Below are positions 17,683-23,758 of a stretch of DNA of 64,000 nt, piece after piece. Within the stretch, counting starts at the first letter, position 1; the number at the start of each line of letters is the position of its first letter. The stretch spans positions 62,001 through 126,000 of the forward strand of contig NZ_CP055154.1 in assembly GCF_014217805.1 (NCBI RefSeq). Direction: 5' to 3'. Made by a program: the position numbers and the translations under genes. Source of the stretch: Adhaeribacter swui. Lineage in GTDB: Bacteria; Bacteroidota; Bacteroidia; Cytophagales; Hymenobacteraceae. The notes below the pieces were generated by a model. It was given only the letters and a program-made list of their open reading frames with translations, was not told the origin of the DNA and did no database searches.

Positions 17683-18702
17683 TTATATAAGGTCATTGAT
17701 ATAGTACTGGTAACATTCCCATAAAATATTAGCTACCTGTTGCTTTAAGATTATCGGACTAATTACTCTAACGCCTTTTCCAAAGCTCAATATTGTCGAA
17801 ATTAGCTCGTAGTTAATAACTACATGAAGCTTTACTTTAAATTCCTGATCATTATCCACCAAAGTTTCTTGGCTACCATGAAGGTGCTGTGTTTTAACAT
17901 ACTTACCATCGTGTGGTGAAAAGGAAAGAATTACCTCTTCTACTTTCTCATTTTCATAAGATATACCTATAGTATTCTTGAAGTATAGTTCCGGATCAAA
18001 ACCATTAGGGTTTATAAAGATATCATCAACTAAATCAAGGTGGCTAATACGATCCAGTGCAAATTTTTTTAATTGGTTCATTTCATGCTGTAATCCTAAC
18101 AAGTACCATCTATTACGATACTCTTTTAATAAGTAAGGGCTTACGATGCGAGGCTTTGGCATTTTATCGTCGAACTTTAGATAAGAAAGTCTAATTGTTT
18201 TTTTATTTCTAATGGACTCAATTAAAGAATCCAGATGCTCGTTACCTTTAGAGTAAGGAGCCTTTTCAAAGTCAATAAACTTAAATCCGTTTGTAAAACT
18301 GCTCTGCTTTAAATTGTTTACTAAGGTGATTACCTTATCAACAGTAGAGGCAAATTCACACAGGACGGCTACATGTCTGTATTGACCTAATGTAGCAGCG
18401 GCCATGGCCAAGGCATTAATCTCTACTTCATTTAATGGCAGTTTTTCTATAGAATAGTCTGGATCGGTATAATAGTATCCATCTTCTTTCTTCAAGTACT
18501 CTAAGGGTGCATTATAATTTAGTTGGGTGCAGTAACGCATTAAATAGATATCGTTGTCTAACGTCCTTTCACTTACCTTTATATCCCTCCTTATTTGAAT
18601 TTGTTCTATAAGTTTCTGTTTGGACCAGTACTTTTTACTTCTACTTCTCAGACATTCATCAATTACTTTCATGCGCACAAGCGCGTGTTTGTTCTGGGGC
18701 AT
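17683..18702 (-). CDS. WYL-domain transcriptional regulator
   Basis: From ATG 18702 (MPQNKHALVRMKVIDEC) the protein has 339 residues. The N-terminal winged helix is seen in RSRSKKYWSKQKLIEQI and VSERTLDNDIYLMR. The central WYL domain is marked by RIVSPYLLKEYRNRWYLLGL, and a C-terminal extension follows. Proteins of this build (BrxR, CapW, DriD type) are ligand-sensing regulators often encoded beside defence systems. It is divergent from the ubiquitin-like operon, and a perfect inverted repeat lies between them, so it probably represses that operon and itself. The alternative start at 18729 would leave only 3 bases to the inverted repeat, so 18702 is preferred. Confidence 0.9.
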   Translation of the reverse strand: MPQNKHALVRMKVIDECLRSRSKKYWSKQKLIEQIQIRRDIKVSERTLDNDIYLMRYCTQLNYNAPLEYLKKEDGYYYTDPDYSIEKLPLNEVEINALAMAAATLGQYRHVAVLCEFASTVDKVITLVNNLKQSSFTNGFKFIDFEKAPYSKGNEHLDSLIESIRNKKTIRLSYLKFDDKMPKPRIVSPYLLKEYRNRWYLLGLQHEMNQLKKFALDRISHLDLVDDIFINPNGFDPELYFKNTIGISYENEKVEEVILSFSPHDGKYVKTQHLHGSQETLVDNDQEFKVKLHVVINYELISTILSFGKGVRVISPIILKQQVANILWECYQYYINDLI

Positions 18703-18732
18703 AATTTTATAATAAATAACAAAGTGCAAAAT

Positions 18733-18769
18733 AGCTAGATGAACGCAAATACATTGCGTTCATCTAGCT
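18733..18769. promoter_or_regulatory. Perfect 16-bp inverted repeat, probable WYL operator
   Basis: AGCTAGATGAACGCAA (18733-18748) and its exact complement (18754-18769) are separated by five bases. The repeat lies between the divergent WYL and UBL genes and abuts TACCTTTA (18770-18777), a near-match to the Bacteroidota -7 box. A regulator bound here would cover the upstream promoter element of the UBL operon. As RNA it could also form a hairpin, but no gene end lies beside it, so a DNA operator is more likely. Confidence 0.8.
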
Positions 18770-18777
18770 TACCTTTA
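18770..18777 (+). promoter_or_regulatory. Putative -7 box of the ubiquitin-like operon
   Basis: TACCTTTA differs by one base from TAnnTTTG and lies 23 bases before the UBL start codon, directly after the inverted repeat. It also forms half of a small palindrome (TTACCT, two T's, AGGTAA; 18769-18782). Confidence 0.5.
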
Positions 18778-18800
18778 GGTAAATTTTAATTAATTATATA

Positions 18801-19082
18801 ATGAGCAATTCAGAACAGAACAAAAAAGACGTTCCTGGTCAAACAAAGGAACAAAGTATTATTGTAAATGGAAGGCCAAGAACCTTCGAAGGGAAAGAGA
18901 TAATTTATAGCCAAATTGTTGCTCTAGCCTTTGATTCCATATCTACCAATCCCAACATTGTTTATAGTGTTACTTACAAAAGAGGTGAAGGAAATAAGCC
19001 TGAAGGTACCATGGATACGGATGATGTTGTAAAAGTTAAAGATGGGATGATATTCAATGTCACAGCAACTGATAAATCATAG
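18801..19082 (+). CDS. Ubiquitin-like protein of the multiubiquitin (PF14452-type) family, single domain
   Basis: Ninety-three residues. A charged flexible start (1-18) is followed by one beta-grasp UBL: SIIVNGRPRTFEGKEI, the helix YSQIVALAFDSI, YSVTYKRGEGNKPEG and [15 protein letters not shown]. The protein ends in TATDKS, so there is no Gly-Gly tail; the terminal residue is Ser. Many relatives carry several UBL copies, whereas this one has a single copy. Its reading frame overlaps the E1/E2 gene by 26 bases, implying coupled translation. In the cell it should be activated by that enzyme and attached to a target, by analogy with bacterial ubiquitin-like operons; the target is unknown. Confidence 0.85.
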   Translation: MSNSEQNKKDVPGQTKEQSIIVNGRPRTFEGKEIIYSQIVALAFDSISTNPNIVYSVTYKRGEGNKPEGTMDTDDVVKVKDGMIFNVTATDKS

Positions 19083-20232
19083 TCCCGATCTACAACGGTT
19101 ATGGGAAGAAGGATTAGAAATTGAAGTTAGAGGAGCTTATTTATTAATGCACCATATCCCCTATTTAAATTCATCTTCAGAAATCAAATATGGAGTACTG
19201 GTATCTACGCTAACTTTGGCAGGAGATAGAACCTGTACTCCAGATAACCACATTGCTTATTTTATTGGTACGGCTCCTTGTCGCAAAGATGGCCAAGAGA
19301 TGACTTCCATTATCAACTCTAGTAGTACCTATAAGCTGACCGATACTATAGAAGCTAATCATCTTCTTTCAAGTAAGCCAGCAACGGGATATAAAGATTA
19401 CTTTGAAAAAATGACTACTTATGCAAATATCATTTCTACCCCCGCTAAATCGATTGATAGCTCAGTGACTGAAAAGACCTTTCGCGTTATTGAACCAGAT
19501 ACTTCAGAATCAGTTTTTAATTATTTTGATACCAACTCCGTTCGGGGAAAAATTGACGCTATTTCCTTTAAACTAAGTACTTTAAAAGTTGCCATTATTG
19601 GTTTAGGGGGTACTGGTTCTTATATTTTGGATTTAGTTGCCAAAACACCCGTACAGGAAATTCACCTATATGACGGAGATGTTTTTGCCCAGCATAATGC
19701 CTTTAGAGCACCAGGCGCACCAACGGTGGAGAATCTGCGGGATCGAATAAAGAAGACAGAATATTTTCAGAAAATTTACTCTAACATGCATCGGTATATT
19801 ATTCCCCATGGTTCTTATATCGATGATACAAATCTGGAAGAGCTGTCCGATATGAATTTTGTATTTATAAGTCTTGATAGAGGTAGTAGTAAAAAGTTGA
19901 TTGTTGATTTTTTGGAAGAAAAGAATATTCCTTTTATTGATGTAGGTATGGGAGTGCATCGGGTGGAAGACGAACTTTTAGGTGTTCTCCGAATTACTTC
20001 CAGCACGGAAAAGAAAAGAAATCATCTCAAGAAGCGAGTAACTTTTACGGAAGGTGTCGAGAATGAATACGGGAGTAATATTCAAATTGCTGATTTAAAC
20101 GCGCTTAATGCTACATTGGCAGTTATAAAATGGAAGAAGCTATTTGGTTTTTATCAGGACTTCGAAAATGAAAATAACACTACTTATACGATAAATGTAA
20201 ATATGCTACTCAGTGAAGACCATGAGGCATAA
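19057..20232 (+). CDS. E2-like (DUF6791-type) plus ThiF/E1 adenylyltransferase fusion
   Basis: The product has 391 residues. Residues 1 to about 150 form an N-terminal domain with [38 protein letters not shown] and PCRKDG, which I take to be the E2-like domain found fused to ThiF in multiubiquitin operons. Residues 175-390 are the E1 adenylation fold: [14 protein letters not shown] (181-194), YDGDVF (205-210), HNAFR (213-217). The whole protein has only two cysteines, C60 and C75, both in the N-terminal domain, and the adenylation domain has none. C75 in [10 protein letters not shown] is the best candidate for a thioester. The gene overlaps the UBL gene by 26 bases and the next gene by about 11, so the three form one operon. 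Confidence 0.9.
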   Translation: MSQQLINHSPDLQRLWEEGLEIEVRGAYLLMHHIPYLNSSSEIKYGVLVSTLTLAGDRTCTPDNHIAYFIGTAPCRKDGQEMTSIINSSSTYKLTDTIEANHLLSSKPATGYKDYFEKMTTYANIISTPAKSIDSSVTEKTFRVIEPDTSESVFNYFDTNSVRGKIDAISFKLSTLKVAIIGLGGTGSYILDLVAKTPVQEIHLYDGDVFAQHNAFRAPGAPTVENLRDRIKKTEYFQKIYSNMHRYIIPHGSYIDDTNLEELSDMNFVFISLDRGSSKKLIVDFLEEKNIPFIDVGMGVHRVEDELLGVLRITSSTEKKRNHLKKRVTFTEGVENEYGSNIQIADLNALNATLAVIKWKKLFGFYQDFENENNTTYTINVNMLLSEDHEA

Positions 20233-20659
20233 GTTTGTAGAGAATATTCCGGAAAAACTGGAGAAAGAAATAGTTTACATTTCCATAACGTATAGCACTG
20301 TGGCACACTTATGTGCCTGCGGTTGTAAGAATGAGGTATTTACCCCTCTTTCTCCAACAGATTGGAAATTAACGTTCGACGGTGAGTCGGTTTCTCTCTA
20401 TCCTTCTATTGGAAATTGGAGTTTTGCCTGCAAATCACATTATTGGATAAAAAATAATGTAGTAGAGTGGTCCAAGTCGTGGACTAAGAAGCAAATCGAT
20501 GCCGGCAGGTTTCAAGACCGAGTTGATAAAGTAGAATACTACAGTAGCAAAAGTAAAGAGTCAAAAATTGAGCTGAAGGAAGTTGAAGAAAAATATGAAA
20601 GTACTCCTTCTGAAACAAGTTTCTGGTCTAAGCTGAAAAAGCTGTTTAATAATGCTTGA
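20222..20659 (+). CDS. DUF6527 family Cys/His protein of the ubiquitin-like operon
   Basis: Counted from ATG 20222 ([10 protein letters not shown]) the protein has 145 residues. The motif [10 protein letters not shown] (C31, C33, C35) followed by C70 and H73 ([10 protein letters not shown]) could bind a zinc ion. TPTDWKLTF-like residues and PSIGNWSF between them are the DUF6527 core. After residue 95 the sequence is a charged, probably unstructured or coiled tail. It always appears to travel with ThiF/UBL genes in the arrangements I know. A zinc-finger ligase-like or substrate adaptor role is an inference. A GTG at 20213 is an alternative start. Confidence 0.82.
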   Translation: MRHKFVENIPEKLEKEIVYISITYSTVAHLCACGCKNEVFTPLSPTDWKLTFDGESVSLYPSIGNWSFACKSHYWIKNNVVEWSKSWTKKQIDAGRFQDRVDKVEYYSSKSKESKIELKEVEEKYESTPSETSFWSKLKKLFNNA

Positions 20660-20686
20660 GCTTTAAAGTATATTTTCTTGACTTTA

Positions 20687-21760
20687 CTATTCTCCCCCAT
20701 ATTTAAACAGCAGGTGTAATTTTTGTTGGAGCAGTTCTTTATCGGGTAATTGCGTTCGATACTCCGCTACTAATGCTGGAGAAAGGTTTCGACTCAAAGC
20801 ATATTCCACTACTTCACTATCTTTATCCTTACAAAGCAAAATGCCAATGCTAGGATTCTCTTTTTCTTTCTTTACATCCCGGTCTAAGGCTTCCAGATAA
20901 AAATTAAGCTGCCCTAAATGCGCCGGCTTAAATTTATCGGCTTTTAACTCAAAGGCAACTAAGCATTGTAAACCCCGATGGTAGAAAAGTAAATCAATAA
21001 AGAAATCACTATTTCCTACTTGTAAGCGGTATTCTTGCCCTACAAAAAGGAAATCCCTTCCTAATTCCAGGATAAAGCTTTTCATCTGAGTTACTAATGC
21101 TTTTTGTAAGGTGCCTTCATTATGTGGTTCCGGAATATTCAAGAATTCAAAAACATAGCTATCTTTAAAAACATTGCTAATATCCTGCTTTAACTCCTTT
21201 ATAGCTGGAGGCGGGTTTTGGTTTCCCAGCATAGCTCGCTCAAAAACCCCACTGTTTATTTGTCTTTCTAACTCTCGTACACTGTATTTTTCCTGTATGC
21301 AAAGCCGTAAATAGTATTCCCGTTCTTCATCTGTCTTCGTTCTCGCCAATAAAATGAGGTGATGGGTCCAGCTGATTTGGGTAAGGAGAGTATTCCTAAT
21401 ACCTCTATTTTCTAATTGTGTCATCACTGATGACACAATTGCATTAGTTGGTTGTTGAAAATTTTTTAGTGGAGCTAGCGGTGATGACACAACTTTGCTA
21501 GTGGAATACGTTTCATAAAATTGTTTCATCCGGTATAATCCCCGCCGATTAAAACCTTTCAGTTCCGAATGGTAGGTTTTAAGGTGCTTTGCCAGCTCAT
21601 CAATAGTTTTTTCTCCCCAGCTAGCATTGGCTAAGCGCTGATTTATATGTTGCCCAACTAACCAATATAGATTGATTAATTCAGAGTTAACTGTTTGAAT
21701 AGCATTATTACGGGCTTGTTGAATAAGAGCAATAATTTCAGAAAACCTTTCCTGTTGCAT
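20687..21760 (-). CDS. YhcG/DUF1016 family PD-(D/E)XK nuclease, second copy
   Basis: The product has 357 residues. The DUF1016 helical domain is seen in INLYWLVGQHINQRL, FNRRGLYRMKQFYE and ISWTHHLILLARTKT. The nuclease core has Asp in FFIDLLFYHRGL and FELKADKFKP as the E-x-K element. It differs from the first copy by an insert at about residues 90-118 (VVSSPLAPLKN...), so the two are not a recent duplication. A CAAAGGTA at 21789-21796 gives a leftward -7 box 28 bases before the start. It is convergent with the ubiquitin-like operon, 27 bases apart, and bounds the defence-like island on the right. Confidence 0.9.
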   Translation of the reverse strand: MQQERFSEIIALIQQARNNAIQTVNSELINLYWLVGQHINQRLANASWGEKTIDELAKHLKTYHSELKGFNRRGLYRMKQFYETYSTSKVVSSPLAPLKNFQQPTNAIVSSVMTQLENRGIRNTLLTQISWTHHLILLARTKTDEEREYYLRLCIQEKYSVRELERQINSGVFERAMLGNQNPPPAIKELKQDISNVFKDSYVFEFLNIPEPHNEGTLQKALVTQMKSFILELGRDFLFVGQEYRLQVGNSDFFIDLLFYHRGLQCLVAFELKADKFKPAHLGQLNFYLEALDRDVKKEKENPSIGILLCKDKDSEVVEYALSRNLSPALVAEYRTQLPDKELLQQKLHLLFKYGGE

Positions 21761-21788
21761 TGAATTATATACTATCAGTAAATTATAA

Positions 21789-21796
21789 CAAAGGTA
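21789..21796 (-). promoter_or_regulatory. -7 box for the second YhcG gene
   Basis: On the minus strand the sequence reads TACCTTTG, an exact Bacteroidota -7 consensus, 28 bases before the ATG. A matching upstream TTG was not found. Confidence 0.55.
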
Positions 21797-21894
21797 TCAC
21801 TTTAGGAGTAGCTTCTTCTGAAGTTAGTAAGTCTTACTCAGTAGCAATAACGTTCGTTCCTAATTTGTAAAACAATCAGAAAACACTTTTTTAT

Positions 21895-21926
21895 GTATTT
21901 TAGTATTTGCTTAAATATTAAAATAC
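21895..21926. promoter_or_regulatory. Palindromic operator in the mer-like promoter (probable ArsR site)
   Basis: GTATTTTAGTATTT (21895-21908) and AAATATTAAAATAC (21913-21926) are complementary at 13 of 14 positions around a 4-base spacer. The palindrome covers the upstream TTG element (21907-21909), so a dimeric ArsR repressor bound here would block sigma contact. It lies 36 bases before the arsR-type gene. Confidence 0.75.
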
Positions 21927-21937
21927 GAATACCTTTG
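21907..21937 (+). promoter_or_regulatory. Promoter of the ArsR-MerTP operon
   Basis: TTG (21907-21909), a 20-base spacer and TACCTTTG (21930-21937) fit the Bacteroidota -33/-7 promoter. The start codon follows 25 bases later. Confidence 0.75.
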
Positions 21938-21962
21938 CACAAATATTAGGAAAACATTTCTC

Positions 21963-22346
21963 ATGAAAGAAGCTAATAATAGCTGTATCCGGGTATTTGC
22001 CGATACCGACCATATAAAAACCTGTAAGACCCGCATGGAAAAAGTAAGCGAAACAATTCAAACTTTAGCCAGTGCCCTGAGCTTGGCAGGTAATGAAGTA
22101 CGCTTGAAAATTCTGTTTCTACTCTACGAAGAACAAAACTTGTGCGTCTGCGATTTAAGCGATGTATTGGGTATGAATGTTTCGGCTATCTCCCAGCACC
22201 TGCGGAAATTAAAAGATGGTAACCTTATTAAATCCAAGAAAACAGGACAAACCATATTCTACTTCCTAAATCCAGAGAATGCTCCTTTATTTCAGACTTA
22301 TTTTGCTTTAATCGAGAAAGATGAAATTAATAATACCGTAGCATGA
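21963..22346 (+). CDS. ArsR/SmtB-family metal-responsive repressor
   Basis: The product has 127 residues. The winged helix is clear: LAGNEVRLKILFLL, then the metal motif CVCDL (C61, C63), then the recognition helix NVSAISQHLRKLKDG. The N-terminal extension has two more cysteines (C8, C21) that could complete a thiolate site for Hg(II), Pb(II) or As(III). It is the first gene of an operon with MerTP (4-base overlap), and a palindrome covers its own promoter, so autoregulation and derepression by metal are likely. No MerR gene is present; this ArsR protein appears to take that role. Confidence 0.9.
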   Translation: MKEANNSCIRVFADTDHIKTCKTRMEKVSETIQTLASALSLAGNEVRLKILFLLYEEQNLCVCDLSDVLGMNVSAISQHLRKLKDGNLIKSKKTGQTIFYFLNPENAPLFQTYFALIEKDEINNTVA

Positions 22347-22966
22347 AGACTAAACAATTTAGGAACAAACAATTAGTAGGTGCCGGTGTTCTGACTGCCT
22401 TTGCAGCCTCACTTTGCTGTATTACTCCGGTACTGGCCTTATTGGGTGGTATTAGCGGTGTAGCAGCTACCTTCTCATGGATGGAGCCTTTCCGACCTTA
22501 TTTTATTAGTTTAACAATAGCTTTATTAGCTTATGTATGGTATCAGAAATTAAAGCAACGAGCACCGATAGACTGTGATTGTGAAACAAACTCTAAACCT
22601 AATTTCATGCAAACTAAAATTTTCCTTGGCCTTATAACGGCATTTACTCTCTTGATGCTCACCTTTCCGAATTACGCCAAAATATTTAATGCAACTCCTA
22701 AAAAGCTACTTGTCCCAAGTATTTTACAAGACAACACGAAGACCCAAACAGCCGAATTTAAAATAACGGGCATGACCTGTGAGGCGTGTACTTTGCACGT
22801 TGCTAAGGAGGTAAACAAAGTTGCTGGAATTTTAGATTTACAAGTTTCTTACGTGAATGCGAATGCCCTAGTGAAATTTGATAAATCGAAAACCACCCTT
22901 CAGGAGGTACAAAAGGCTATTAAATTAACGGGTTATAAGCTGACAGAAACAAAAATTAAGCAATAA
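22343..22966 (+). CDS. merTP: Mercuric transport protein MerTP (MerT-MerP fusion)
   Basis: An inner-membrane protein of 207 residues. Residues 11-110 form the MerT part with three membrane segments: the first carries the cysteine pair SLCCITP (C25, C26) and the loop has CDC (C78, C80). Residues 135-207 are a MerP-like HMA domain with GMTCEACTLHV (C146, C149) facing the periplasm. In characterised systems MerP passes Hg(II) to MerT for import to a cytoplasmic reductase. No merA or merB lies in this window, so the downstream partner is missing or different. It overlaps the repressor gene by 4 bases and the next gene by 1. Confidence 0.88.
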   Translation: MKTKQFRNKQLVGAGVLTAFAASLCCITPVLALLGGISGVAATFSWMEPFRPYFISLTIALLAYVWYQKLKQRAPIDCDCETNSKPNFMQTKIFLGLITAFTLLMLTFPNYAKIFNATPKKLLVPSILQDNTKTQTAEFKITGMTCEACTLHVAKEVNKVAGILDLQVSYVNANALVKFDKSKTTLQEVQKAIKLTGYKLTETKIKQ

Positions 22967-23172
22967 TGGAAATTCTAACCGCTTCCACAATTACCTGTCC
23001 GGAATGCGGATACAGTAAAGAAGAAGAAATGCCTACTAATGCGTGTAAGTACTTCTATGAATGTGAAAACTGCCATACGGTATTAAAACCTCAACCAGGT
23101 GATTGTTGTGTGTTTTGCAGCTATGGCTCGGTTAAATGTCCTCCTATTCAGCAGCATAGTTCGTGTTGTTAG
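22966..23172 (+). CDS. Small cysteine-rich protein with GDCCVFCSYG motif
   Basis: Sixty-eight residues with eleven cysteines: CPEC (15-18 region), a C-x8-C-x2-C arrangement, GDCCVFCSYGSVKCPP and a terminal CC. There is no signal peptide, so it should be cytoplasmic. The pattern suggests a zinc-ribbon-like fold plus extra thiols able to buffer Hg or Cd. It starts at the last base of the merTP stop codon (1-base overlap), so it is translated with it. I know similar proteins beside MerTP genes but not a tested function. Confidence 0.75.
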   Translation: MEILTASTITCPECGYSKEEEMPTNACKYFYECENCHTVLKPQPGDCCVFCSYGSVKCPPIQQHSSCC

Positions 23173-23289
23173 GTACAAGTCAAGATACTTCCTTCTTAGC
23201 TATTTCAGACCTTGGTCCAGCCTTATGCGCGTGTAAAAGGTCCCGTATAGAAGATTTTATTACGGTTATAACATACGTATAAACGCTAA

Positions 23290-23297
23290 TATTTTTG
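23290..23297 (+). promoter_or_regulatory. Possible -7 box of the CsoR-like gene
   Basis: TATTTTTG matches TAnnTTTG and lies 30 bases before the start codon of the CsoR-like gene. No TTG was found at the expected upstream distance. Confidence 0.4.
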
Positions 23298-23327
23298 CTT
23301 GCCTACTTACTCTTTAAAACAATTTGA

Positions 23328-23693
23328 ATGTTACAGAAGGACTTAATAAAGGATGTTAAAACCCGCTTAAACACCATAAAAGGCCAGGTAGAAGGCATTA
23401 TTAAAATGCTGGATAATGACAAAGACCCGGAACAAATACGTTTGCAATTCAAAGCTACCAGCAAAGCTTTGGAAAATGCGGAGTTGTTACTTTTAGACGA
23501 AACTTTTAGAAAATCTTTAGCAGCAAAAATATTTGAGACCATAAAAAGTTGCCCGGGAGATTGTGGGCAGGAAGAAATAATTGAAAGGTTGAGAAGGCAG
23601 TTTCCTGACTTAGGTGATGATGAGCTGACTGATAAGATGAAAGAAATTCAGTACGTTTCTGACCAGGTTAAAAAAAATCAAGAGAATAAGTAA
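23328..23693 (+). CDS. CsoR/FrmR (DUF156) family protein lacking the usual copper ligands
   Basis: The product has 121 residues. The four-helix DUF156 pattern is clear (RLNTIKGQVEGIIKMLDND, then QFKATSKALENAELLLLDE). The three Cu(I) ligands of CsoR (Cys, His, Cys) are absent: the Cys position after the second helix falls in DKDPEQI, the His position is Thr, and the last Cys position is Leu in ETFRKSL. Instead a C-terminal extension carries SCPGDCG (two cysteines). It may sense another metal or a thiol-reactive ligand, or have a different role. It precedes the YPC-type ATPase gene by 65 bases and probably regulates it. Confidence 0.82.
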   Translation: MLQKDLIKDVKTRLNTIKGQVEGIIKMLDNDKDPEQIRLQFKATSKALENAELLLLDETFRKSLAAKIFETIKSCPGDCGQEEIIERLRRQFPDLGDDELTDKMKEIQYVSDQVKKNQENK

Positions 23694-23758
23694 ATAAAAT
23701 TTGGAGACCTCCCCCCTGGCGGCTCTTTCTTTGTGTCATATCTTATTAAAATAAAGTT

